DNA of 43,096 nucleotides from NCBI GenBank assembly GCA_944391495.1, contig CALXTU010000007.1:1-43096 (forward strand). The letters are read 5' to 3'. This document shows, piece by piece, positions 35,141 through 43,036 of this stretch. How positions within the stretch are numbered: the first letter of the stretch is position 1; each line of letters begins with the position of its first letter. Source of the DNA: an uncultured Alphaproteobacteria bacterium. GTDB taxonomy: Bacteria > Pseudomonadota > Alphaproteobacteria > RF32 > CAG-239. The notes below the pieces were generated by a model that was not told where the DNA came from, did not search any database, and saw only the letters and a program-made list of their open reading frames with translations. The position numbers were made by a program, and so were the translations under genes.

Positions 35141-35896
35141 ATGCTGTTTATTCGTTCTTTGCTGCTTAATATCGCCGTCTATGGTATCATTGCCGTCGGC
35201 TGTATTCTGAACTCCGTTCTCGGCTTGTTTTCCCGGAAATTCATCATCTGGTTTTGGAATCACAGCTTTATTCCGGCAGTTGTTCTGTCTCTAAGGTATA
35301 TCGGCGGCATCAAAATCGAAATCCGCGGCGTCCAATACATTAATCAAACCTGCGGCATTTATGCCGGCAAACATGAATCGGCGGTTGAAACCTATGTCTT
35401 AAGCAATTATCTCAAACGTGCCACTTTTGTCATGAAAAAAGAGCTGACCTATATCCCGATCTTCGGCTGGGCGCAGGCTTTATACGGTATGATTCCGATC
35501 AATCGCTCCGCCGGTGCCGCCGCTATGAAAGATATGTTGCGTCATGCTCAAAAAATGGCAGAGGCACAACGGCCGATTGTCATCTTTCCGGAAGGAACCC
35601 GTCGCCGTCCCGGCCAGCCTCCGGCTTACAAGCCCGGCGTTGCTTTGCTTTACCAACATCTCAACCTTCCGGTAACCCCGATTGCCTCAAACACCGGTTT
35701 CTTCTGGGCGCGCAACTCCTTCCTGCGTTATCCCGGAAAAATTATCTTTGAATTTTTGCCGCCGATTGAACCGGGACTTGGCAAACAGGCCTTTATGGCA
35801 AAGCTGCAGGACTCTATTGAGCAGAAATGCCGTGAACTCAACGAAGAAACTCTCAAAAACTATCCGCATCTGCAAAAAATGCTTTATACGGAGTAA
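35141..35896 (+). CDS. plsC: 1-acyl-sn-glycerol-3-phosphate acyltransferase (PlsC-like)
   Basis: Acylates lysophosphatidic acid during phospholipid synthesis at the inner membrane. The 251 residues have an N-terminal membrane segment, the catalytic region KHESAVET near residue 77 (HX4E in place of the common HX4D), PINRSAGAAAMK, and the substrate-binding FPEGTRRRPGQPP near 150. It is the fourth gene of the ftsE operon, followed after 5 bp by the next gene. Confidence 0.88.
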   Translation: MLFIRSLLLNIAVYGIIAVGCILNSVLGLFSRKFIIWFWNHSFIPAVVLSLRYIGGIKIEIRGVQYINQTCGIYAGKHESAVETYVLSNYLKRATFVMKKELTYIPIFGWAQALYGMIPINRSAGAAAMKDMLRHAQKMAEAQRPIVIFPEGTRRRPGQPPAYKPGVALLYQHLNLPVTPIASNTGFFWARNSFLRYPGKIIFEFLPPIEPGLGKQAFMAKLQDSIEQKCRELNEETLKNYPHLQKMLYTE

Positions 35897-35901
35897 TCAA
35901 A

Positions 35902-36990
35902 TTGCTGCAATATTTTCGCAAATTCCTTTTATTTTCAACCTCTCTGTCCGGCAGGATTTCGGATTACGTCAAATCTCGGGCAGCTTCGGTTTTGGCTTGT
36001 TTCTTTTCGTTCTGTTTGGTATTCGGAGCCATTTACATTACCGCCTCGCGTAATATGGCCATCAAGCAAATCCGTTCTCAGATGAATCAGACCATCACCT
36101 GGATGAATGAACTCGGGCTGGATATTGCTTATGACCATATTGAATTCAATTCCATGTTTTTTTCGCCGCTGGTCGCCATTGATAACCTGCAAATATACAA
36201 CACCCGCGGACTAAATACCTGGTCTGTCCGCTTTAACAAGATTAAAGGCTATCCGAATATTTTCGGCACGCCGCGTATTCGTTTTGAATCGGGCGACGGC
36301 GGCAAATTTATGTTCAATGATTTTGTCTCAGACATGAACAGTGAGCAAACGTTTCTTGACATCACCGGCAAAAAAGGCCGCTTTGACAGTCTGATGTTTC
36401 ACGCCGAAAACATCAATATTCACAGCTTCGCCAAAATCAAAAAAATAGCCTATCTGTTAGAAGCCATTCCGCCGCGAAAGCTCAACAACTCCATGACTCT
36501 GCCGAGTTTTGAAAGCTTTTTTGAGGTCAACGACGTCGACATCAACGGCCTGCTTGACTACCCGTTATCCTCTCATTTGACTTTGTTTTATGCCAAAGCC
36601 GACATCATCGGCCGTATCAGACCGAACGAATATCTGCTGACTTCTCTGGAAACATGGCTCAAAGAGGGCGGCTTTATTGAGGTGCCGAACCTGATTGTGC
36701 AATGGCAGCCCTTAACTTTGGTCGGTCGCGGCAGCATCAACTTCAGCGAAAAATTTTCACCGCGTATCTATTTCAACACCTCATCCAAAGGCATTTTACG
36801 TTTGATAAATGATTTGCACGAAAACGGATTCCTTGACAGCAAGAATGTATTCGTCGCCAATATCTTATTGTCAAACAAAGCCTTCAAATTGAATCCGGAA
36901 GATGAAGAACTGACCATTTCAACGCCGGTAAGCTACTCCGACGGCAAAATAGCCATTGAAAATCTGACCATCAAAGATTTTACGAAATAA
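35902..36990 (+). CDS. DUF2125-like membrane-anchored periplasmic protein
   Basis: The 362-residue protein has one transmembrane helix near residues 28-48 (ASVLACFFSFCLVFGAIYIT) and a large extracytoplasmic domain with beta-rich, AsmA/DUF2125-like character (LDIAYDHIEFNSMFFSPLVA, then NIFGTPRIRFESGDG). The family assignment is tentative. The start is TTG at 35902, 9 nt after GGAG. It ends the ftsE-ftsX-ydcF-plsC run and overlaps rsmD tail to tail by 11 bp. Confidence 0.6.
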   Translation: MLQYFRKFLLFSTSLSGRISDYVKSRAASVLACFFSFCLVFGAIYITASRNMAIKQIRSQMNQTITWMNELGLDIAYDHIEFNSMFFSPLVAIDNLQIYNTRGLNTWSVRFNKIKGYPNIFGTPRIRFESGDGGKFMFNDFVSDMNSEQTFLDITGKKGRFDSLMFHAENINIHSFAKIKKIAYLLEAIPPRKLNNSMTLPSFESFFEVNDVDINGLLDYPLSSHLTLFYAKADIIGRIRPNEYLLTSLETWLKEGGFIEVPNLIVQWQPLTLVGRGSINFSEKFSPRIYFNTSSKGILRLINDLHENGFLDSKNVFVANILLSNKAFKLNPEDEELTISTPVSYSDGKIAIENLTIKDFTK

Positions 36991-37519
36991 ACTCGGCAAT
37001 CAGAACTTTGGCCAACCCGTAACGCCGCTCGTCAAGTAGCCGGTAAGTTTCCGGCAAAGAACAGCTTTCGTTTTTTTCCACTTCTATCAGACAAAGCGCT
37101 CCCGGACGCAATAAAGCGGCAGCGGCCTTTAATGCCGGTTCGGTCAAACCGCGGCGATACGGCGCATCCATAAACAATACATCAAACTTTTCCGCCATGG
37201 TTGGAAGGCTGAGTGCATCGGCCCGCACAACATTAATCCGCCCGGCCTCCCCCGGAAACAGACGCACATTTTTTTGCAAATCGGCCGTATTGATATCAAC
37301 CATCGTCACTCCGGCAAATCCTTGTGACAATGCCTCCAAAGCAAAAGCGCCGCTGCCGGCAAAGATATCTATCAGCCGCAGCTTGCCGAAGTCACTGCCC
37401 AGCCGACTGCGCAAAATATTAAACAGTGCTTCACGTGCTTTATCCGATGTCGGTCTTATGGCCGCCGACGCCGGTGATATCAGTTTTTTGCCGCGATATC
37501 TGCCGCCGATAATTCTCAT
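36980..37519 (-). CDS. rsmD: 16S rRNA (guanine(966)-N(2))-methyltransferase RsmD
   Basis: The 179-residue protein begins MRIIGGRYRGKKL and has RPTSDKAREALFNIL, SAM motif I LIDIFAGSGAFALEALSQG, and motif IV MDAPYRRG, where most family members have DPPY. It overlaps the upstream pseudouridine synthase gene by 4 bp, so both rRNA-modifying enzymes are co-translated. Confidence 0.92.
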   Translation of the reverse strand: MRIIGGRYRGKKLISPASAAIRPTSDKAREALFNILRSRLGSDFGKLRLIDIFAGSGAFALEALSQGFAGVTMVDINTADLQKNVRLFPGEAGRINVVRADALSLPTMAEKFDVLFMDAPYRRGLTEPALKAAAALLRPGALCLIEVEKNESCSLPETYRLLDERRYGLAKVLIAEFIS

Positions 37520-38238
37520 AACACAAACTTGCTTCCCAACTGCTCTTTCAACACTTTATGCGGAACCTCACGGATTTCGCCTCTGGCCAGATTTCCGAGC
37601 TGAAACGGCCCGTAAGACAGACGAATCAGACGCGAAACTTCCAATCCGAGATGTTTCATTAACTTACGTATCTCCCGATTCTTACCCTCGGTTAAGGTTA
37701 CGGCCAGCCAGGCGTTAGCACCCTGCCGGCTTTCAATCTCCGCTTTCACCGCTCCGTATGTTACGCCGTCAACCGTAATTCCTTTTTGCAATTCCGCCAG
37801 CCGCTCCGGCCGCACATCGCCGTATACCCGAACCTTATAACGCCGGCTCCAACCGTTTTCCGGCAGTTCCAGCTTACGGGATAACTCACCGTTGTTGGTC
37901 AGCAACAGCAAACCTTCGGAATTCAAATCCAGACGGCCGACTGAAATCACCCGCGGCAGCTGCTTCGGCAAATGCTGAAACACCGTCGGCCGGCCCTTTT
38001 CATCTTTATGTGAGGTTACCAGTCCGGCCGGTTTATGATAAAGCCATAAACGGGTTGTTTCCGTCTGCGGCAATTTTTCGCCGTCCAGCAGAATCTTTTC
38101 CGTTCCTTCGACGTTAAAAGCCGGCGTCTCAACCACCTCTCCGTCAACAGTCACCCGCCCCTGCTTAATCAGCTCTTCGGCATCGCGCCGCGAACACACA
38201 CCGGAACGCGCCATAAATTTTGCAATCCGCATTGTCAT
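37516..38238 (-). CDS. rluB: 23S/16S rRNA pseudouridine synthase, RsuA/RluB family
   Basis: The 240-residue protein has an N-terminal S4 domain (RIAKFMARSGVCSRRDAEELI) and the RsuA-type catalytic motif VGRLDLNSEGLLLLTN, whose Asp is catalytic, then GKNREIRKLMKHLGLEV. RluB is the likeliest member by neighbour rsmD and length; RluE/RluF/RsuA are alternatives. The start at 38238 follows AAGGAAAG; an extension to 38271 adds 11 lysine-rich residues and is rejected. Confidence 0.88.
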   Translation of the reverse strand: MTMRIAKFMARSGVCSRRDAEELIKQGRVTVDGEVVETPAFNVEGTEKILLDGEKLPQTETTRLWLYHKPAGLVTSHKDEKGRPTVFQHLPKQLPRVISVGRLDLNSEGLLLLTNNGELSRKLELPENGWSRRYKVRVYGDVRPERLAELQKGITVDGVTYGAVKAEIESRQGANAWLAVTLTEGKNREIRKLMKHLGLEVSRLIRLSYGPFQLGNLARGEIREVPHKVLKEQLGSKFVL

Positions 38239-38306
38239 TTTTTGCTTTCCTTTTTTCTTTTCTTCTAGCATAATTCTGTCAAATTACAACAAAAAAAGGC
38301 CGTTCC

Positions 38307-38783
38307 ATGAATGCTGAAGATTATATGCGCCTGGCGCTTGAGCTTGCCGCTGAAGCCGCTGCCAAAGACGAAGTCCCCGTCGGCTGTCTGATTGTCAATC
38401 CGGCCGACGGCACTATCATCGCAGCTGCCGGTAATTTAAGCCAGCACGGCGGAGATGCAACCGATCATGCCGAAATTCTGGCCATCCGCGCCGCCTGCCG
38501 CAAACTCGGCCAAAACCGGCTGCGTGATATGGATATCTATGTTACGCTGGAACCCTGTACCATGTGCGCCGCGGCCATTTCTTTTGCCCGCCTCCGCTGC
38601 CTTTATTTCGGTGCTTATGACACCAAAGGCGGCGCCGTCGCAAACGGTGTCCGTTTTTACGACCAGCCGACCTGCCATCACCGGCCGCAGCTCAAAGGCG
38701 GCATTCTTGAGGCCGAATGTGCCAAACTGTTGCAGGATTTCTTTAAGAAAAAACGTCGTAAAAACACTTCCGAAAATATTTAA
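38307..38783 (+). CDS. tadA: tRNA-specific adenosine deaminase
   Basis: Deaminates A34 to inosine in tRNA-Arg(ACG). The 158 residues contain the zinc and catalytic motifs HAEILAIRAA near 53 and EPCTMCAAAI near 84, and the family sequence DTKGGAV. It is divergent from rluB and ends 2 bp from the convergent gph stop. Confidence 0.95.
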   Translation: MNAEDYMRLALELAAEAAAKDEVPVGCLIVNPADGTIIAAAGNLSQHGGDATDHAEILAIRAACRKLGQNRLRDMDIYVTLEPCTMCAAAISFARLRCLYFGAYDTKGGAVANGVRFYDQPTCHHRPQLKGGILEAECAKLLQDFFKKKRRKNTSENI

Positions 38784-38785
38784 AA

Positions 38786-39448
38786 TCAGTTCTTTGGCTG
38801 TTGCATTTTATCCAACACTTTAAGCAGTTGCTTCGGCGTTTCGACGATATTTTTGGCCCCGACGGTTTTAAGTTTCTGTATTTCTCTGAAACCCCATGCC
38901 ACGCTGATACAGTCCAAACCGGAATTTTTGGCGGTTGCCAAATCCACCTCGGAATCTCCCACATAAACGGCATCTTCCGTCGACACTCCGAGTTTTTTAA
39001 GTGCTGCCAGCACCATATCCGGATGCGGTTTACGCTTCAACCCGTCTTTTTCGCCCAGAGCCAAATCAACAAACGGATAATAAGTTCCGGCAAGTTTTTG
39101 CACCGCACTGTCGATTTTATTGGAAACGATTGCCTGCTTCCACCCTTTCCTGTTCAACTGTTCCATCACTTCAGGAATACCGTCGTAAGGACGGGTTTTA
39201 TCGTTCATATGCAGTTGATAATATTCCTGAAACGTCTTAAAACAATCATCAAATTTCGGATTATTCAACCCTTCCGGAACGGCCAATTCCATCAAAACTT
39301 TAATACCGTTGCCGAGCATCGCTTTGATTTCCTGCAGATTATACGGTTTAAACCCGTGACTGACCACGGCATAATTAACGCTGTCTTTCAAATCTTCCAG
39401 CGTATTCAGAATTGTTCCGTCCATATCCCAGATAACCGTATTTTTCAT
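38786..39448 (-). CDS. HAD family phosphatase, phosphoglycolate phosphatase-like
   Basis: The 220-residue protein has HAD motif I WDMDGTILN near residue 8, motif II QAIVSNK, motif III KRKPHPDMV and motif IV YVGDSEVDLATAKNS, with a helical cap between. It resembles Gph/PpaX proteins; the exact substrate cannot be told. GGAGG lies 9 nt before the ATG at 39448; an in-frame extension to 39493 is not supported. Confidence 0.85.
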   Translation of the reverse strand: MKNTVIWDMDGTILNTLEDLKDSVNYAVVSHGFKPYNLQEIKAMLGNGIKVLMELAVPEGLNNPKFDDCFKTFQEYYQLHMNDKTRPYDGIPEVMEQLNRKGWKQAIVSNKIDSAVQKLAGTYYPFVDLALGEKDGLKRKPHPDMVLAALKKLGVSTEDAVYVGDSEVDLATAKNSGLDCISVAWGFREIQKLKTVGAKNIVETPKQLLKVLDKMQQPKN

Positions 39449-39602
39449 AAATAAACTCCTCCATCGGCCATTTTTGCCGCTAAAATTTAGCACGACATTT
39501 TTCCCCTGTAAACATCAGTTTTAAGAACTGTTATCAATTTAGTTTTTTTATAATGACTTTTCCAGACGACTGCTCTAAAATCCGGTGTAAAAGGAAGAAA
39601 AA

Positions 39603-40850
39603 ATGAAAATTTACCAGGTCGGCGGCGCTGTCCGTGATATTCTAATGCGGCAAACACCGCATGATATCGACTATGTCGTGGTCGGTGCCACACCGGCCGC
39701 AATGCTTGCCGCCGGTTACAAACAGATAAAAAAAGACATTCCGGTCTTCATCAACCCTGCAGACGGCCGGGAATATGCTTTGGCGCGCCGCGAAACCAAA
39801 ACCGGCTGCCGACATGATGATTTTCGTTTTGAAACCTCGCCTGATATCACACTGGCAGAAGATCTTATCCGCCGCGATTTTACCTGCAACGCCATAGCCC
39901 GCGATCCTCAAACGGGCGAAATTATTGACCCTTATAACGGCACTGCCGATATTCATGCCAAAGTCTTGCGCCATATTAATGCCGAACATTTTGTTGAAGA
40001 TCCTTTGCGTGTTTTGCGCTTGTGCCGCTTTACCGCTCAGCTTGATTTCACTCCGGCACCGGAAACTTTGGAACTGGCGCGCCAAATGACGGCAACCGGA
40101 ATGTTGGCTCATTTGTCGGGTGACCGCATCCGCCAGGAACTTTTCAAGGCTTTAGATACCCCGCGGCCGGATGTATTTTTCCGCACGGCTATCCGTTGCG
40201 GTGCACTAGCCGCCGTTCTTCCCGAAATAAATCAATTATTCGCCACCCCCGAACGCCCGGATTACCACCCCGAAGGTAACAGCGGTGAACATACCTTACT
40301 TTGTTTACAGCACGCTGTCGGACAAAGCCTTAAGGTCAAATTGGCCGTATTGCTGCATGATTTGGGCAAGACCGTCACACCCCCGGATATTTTGCCGGCA
40401 CATCACGGACACGCCGAGGCCGGCATTCCGCTGGTTAGGAAATTGTGCCAGAGATTAAATATTCCCAATGAATTAAGCAATTTTGCCGTTTTATGCTGTG
40501 CCGAACATATGAAACTGACCCTGGTTCGTCAAATGCGCCTATCCAAACTCATCAAATTAATTACCCGCCTGCAACGCAACCATGATAATAACATACCCGA
40601 CTTCATTCACGTTTGTACGGCCGATTTTCTGGGCCGCCGCATACCGATTACTATGGAACAACGACAGACACTGGCCGCCGATATCCGCTATCTGCGCCGC
40701 GCCGCCCGAATTTTAAACCGCATCAAAGCAACGGATATGCCAAATTTTTCCTCACTTCCCAAAGATAAAACCTTTGCTGAGCATTGGCACAATTTTCAGA
40801 TCGAAATACTTCGCCGGACTTTAACAATACTCGTCCCTGACAAACACTAA
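39603..40850 (+). CDS. cca: CCA tRNA nucleotidyltransferase, gamma/beta-proteobacterial type with HD domain
   Basis: Adds or repairs the CCA end of tRNAs. The 415 residues follow the E. coli enzyme from end to end: MKIYQVGGAVRDILM, DIDYVVVGATPAAMLAAGY, the metal-site region, EYALARRETKTG, RRDFTCNAIARDPQTGEIIDP, and a C-terminal HD domain LLHDLGKTVTPP with AHHGHAEAG. This subclass (multifunctional CCA protein) is typical of gamma- and betaproteobacteria, so horizontal origin is possible. AGGAAG precedes the ATG. Convergent 4-bp overlap with the EamA gene. Confidence 0.93.
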   Translation: MKIYQVGGAVRDILMRQTPHDIDYVVVGATPAAMLAAGYKQIKKDIPVFINPADGREYALARRETKTGCRHDDFRFETSPDITLAEDLIRRDFTCNAIARDPQTGEIIDPYNGTADIHAKVLRHINAEHFVEDPLRVLRLCRFTAQLDFTPAPETLELARQMTATGMLAHLSGDRIRQELFKALDTPRPDVFFRTAIRCGALAAVLPEINQLFATPERPDYHPEGNSGEHTLLCLQHAVGQSLKVKLAVLLHDLGKTVTPPDILPAHHGHAEAGIPLVRKLCQRLNIPNELSNFAVLCCAEHMKLTLVRQMRLSKLIKLITRLQRNHDNNIPDFIHVCTADFLGRRIPITMEQRQTLAADIRYLRRAARILNRIKATDMPNFSSLPKDKTFAEHWHNFQIEILRRTLTILVPDKH

Positions 40851-41737
40851 ACCACCAAAACAACACCTAAAATAATAAGAATGAAACAAAATATCTTTTT
40901 CAATAAAACCTGACGACTGATTTTTTCCTTAATGACAAATTTACTGCAAACCGACAGAAGACAACATGTTCCAAGCAAATAAATGGGCTCGAGTCCATCA
41001 ATGGCCGAACTGACCACCGGTGATAATTCTGAAAGGCCGTAAATTGAACAAACTAATCCCAAGAAACAAAAAAATTCATTCAGAACAAAATACTTAAATC
41101 TGTTCAGATATGGCGGAAAATTACGGACAATGTCTTTACGCCATTTTTTTATCAACAAAAAGCTCAAGGGTAATATTCCGGATATCAGATTAGGATATAC
41201 AATCATATTAACCCAGTTTCCGTCAAGATTGATAACGCACTTAACCAAAACAATACGACAGGATACTGCCAAAGATGACATAACCATATACCAAAAAGCA
41301 CGGCTCAACCGGGGAATACGTCCGTTTTTAATACTCAGGGCAACCGATGCCATAATAATAATGGCAAAACCGATGTACTGATGAAGACTGAGAACTTCAT
41401 CAAGTAAAAAGAACGATAAAACCGGAACAATAATTTGTCCCAAAGAAAAAAGCGCCGCCACAATGGAGGTATCAATAACTTTCATGGCCGTATAATACGG
41501 ATATAAATATACAACATCAAAAAGAGCCAATATCACATACAGCCAAAGACAATCAATCGATGGAATAGATGGCTGCCCGAAAATAAAAATCAACGGAATA
41601 AATGCCGCATTCATCAACGACACATAAAAAATCATTGTCGTCTGACGCTTAAAGGTACTATTTGCCAACAAACTGTCAATTATGACAGCCAAAGCGTCAA
41701 AAAAAGGTGATAATACGGCAATAAATATATAAAACAT
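40847..41737 (-). CDS. EamA/DMT-type membrane transporter (AT-rich)
   Basis: The 296-residue, highly hydrophobic protein has about ten transmembrane segments in two halves, as in EamA permeases (ALFSLGQIIVPVLSFFLLDEVLS is the typical end of the first half). The substrate is unknown. Base composition is more AT-rich than in its neighbours, which, next to the tail-collar gene and switch module, suggests a later acquisition. No ribosome-binding site is obvious before 41737. Confidence 0.78.
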   Translation of the reverse strand: MFYIFIAVLSPFFDALAVIIDSLLANSTFKRQTTMIFYVSLMNAAFIPLIFIFGQPSIPSIDCLWLYVILALFDVVYLYPYYTAMKVIDTSIVAALFSLGQIIVPVLSFFLLDEVLSLHQYIGFAIIIMASVALSIKNGRIPRLSRAFWYMVMSSLAVSCRIVLVKCVINLDGNWVNMIVYPNLISGILPLSFLLIKKWRKDIVRNFPPYLNRFKYFVLNEFFCFLGLVCSIYGLSELSPVVSSAIDGLEPIYLLGTCCLLSVCSKFVIKEKISRQVLLKKIFCFILIILGVVLVV

Positions 41738-41834
41738 AGTTCTCTAAATAACTTTACGATTATCAGAAGATTTTGATTATGATATTTCTGTTTGAATTAT
41801 TATAAAACTCAGACAAATTTTCCGGATATATGGT

Positions 41835-42073
41835 AAAAAAACGTTCCTTTATCTGCCGCTGTTTTTTTATCCTCATCAATTTTCTTTTTCCCTGATTTAT
41901 CATACTTTTCTTTCCAATATCTTTGGATGCAGATAAAGGAACGTTTTTTTGCCGCCATTAAACATAGTATATCAGACAATCGTTAAAAAAGTAATAATTT
42001 CGTATTTACAAATCTTTATCAAAATATGCCTTGCTCATTTGAGTTAGTGCAAAAAAACGTTCGTTTTTTTTGC
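41835..42073. promoter_or_regulatory. Putative invertible regulatory module, copy A
   Basis: A perfect 22-bp inverted repeat (41835-41856 and 41929-41950) encloses a 72-bp core. The conserved flank 41951-42026 follows, and a third site of the same kind lies at 42049-42073. The core has the opposite orientation relative to the flank compared with 19514-19703. The gene-free stretch 41738-42106 consists mostly of this module. Confidence 0.75.
41966..41994 (-). promoter_or_regulatory. Promoter-like sequence in the flank of copy A
   Basis: Minus-strand TTACTT (41989-41994), 17 bp, TATACT (41966-41971), at the position of the copy B promoter. It points away from the gene at 42107, which has no obvious promoter of its own. 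Confidence 0.45.
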
Positions 42074-42106
42074 ATCGGTACAACTTAAAAATAAAGGAGC
42101 CTGCTT

Positions 42107-42904
42107 ATGAAAAAACTTGTTTTATCCTGCAGTCTGATGGCTTTAACCTTGCCGGCCTATGCTGCCGATACTATCAGTTGCAACACCCTGCCGACCTGCG
42201 ATGATCTGGGGTACACCGAAAATACTGACGACTGTGTAGGACGAAAACTGCTCTGTCCTTTTGACAAGACCCAGGCTGCCTGTATTGATTCTCCTCATGT
42301 CGGTGATTTGAAATATTCGCTTTACTTTACCAACCACGACGGCTGGTTGTTATGTGACGGTAAACAGTATGATCAAAAAACTTATTCCAAGCTTTATAAA
42401 GTTATTTCCACAAACTTCTGCCGGACTTTCAGCAGCCGGACCAGTATAGGATCAGCAGGAAAATGCGACAGCGGCTATTTCGCCGTACCGGATTACCGCG
42501 GGTTCTTCCTGAGAGGGTTTGTGTCTTCCAATTCTACTGCTATTGATAAATACGGCAGCAGTAATTATTGTAGCAGCGCGCTCTATTATAAAGGAAATTA
42601 TCTCAATTATAGTGGCTACAGTTATTGCTCCGGTTATACCGATTCCCGCTATATCCCTCAATATGAAAGACTGCCTAATATTTCCGGAAATTTAGCTGCT
42701 CGCGGTGCTGTTGCCTGGCAGAACCCGAGCGGTGTTTTTTCGTTAAGTGGAAGCACAGCTGCACAGGCAAGTGGAGGAGGTTCGTCAGATCAGGTACAAC
42801 TTAATTTTAAAGCTTCCGATTCAAATACCATCTATAACGGTAGTCATGTGGTACCGGCCAACTATGCTGCCTATATCTTTATTTATGCCGGACAGGAGGA
42901 ATAG
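42107..42904 (+). CDS. Secreted Cys-module protein with phage tail-collar-like C-terminal part
   Basis: The 265-residue product has a signal peptide (MKKLVLSCSLMALTLPAYAA), then a cysteine module (SCNTLPTCDDLGYT, DDCVG, LLCPFD, AAC) shared with the proteins at 18731 and 20976. From residue 75 it looks like a phage tail-collar or tail-fibre tip: GWLLCDGKQYDQKTYSKLYK, VPDYRGFFLRGF, and the ending VPANYAAYIFIYAG. A Ser/Tyr/Asn-rich stretch (about 150-185) lies between. It is likely an exported binding protein. AAAGGAG lies 7 nt before the ATG. No other phage genes are present. Confidence 0.75.
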   Translation: MKKLVLSCSLMALTLPAYAADTISCNTLPTCDDLGYTENTDDCVGRKLLCPFDKTQAACIDSPHVGDLKYSLYFTNHDGWLLCDGKQYDQKTYSKLYKVISTNFCRTFSSRTSIGSAGKCDSGYFAVPDYRGFFLRGFVSSNSTAIDKYGSSNYCSSALYYKGNYLNYSGYSYCSGYTDSRYIPQYERLPNISGNLAARGAVAWQNPSGVFSLSGSTAAQASGGGSSDQVQLNFKASDSNTIYNGSHVVPANYAAYIFIYAGQEE

Positions 42905-43036
42905 GCTATATGCCACTGCTTGTTATACAGTTTAGGAGTGAGGGGAATTAAACACCAAGAAAGCCGTTTCTGGAAGGGCGAGTTTTTTTTCTGGATTTAA
43001 TTCATAAAGTCCAGGAACGCGAGAAGCGGTTAGAAG

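Noticed and set aside
41738..42106. Prophage or insertion sequence around the tail-collar protein gene
   Set aside because: There are no integrase, terminase, capsid or transposase genes. The protein has a signal peptide and a module shared with non-phage proteins in the window.
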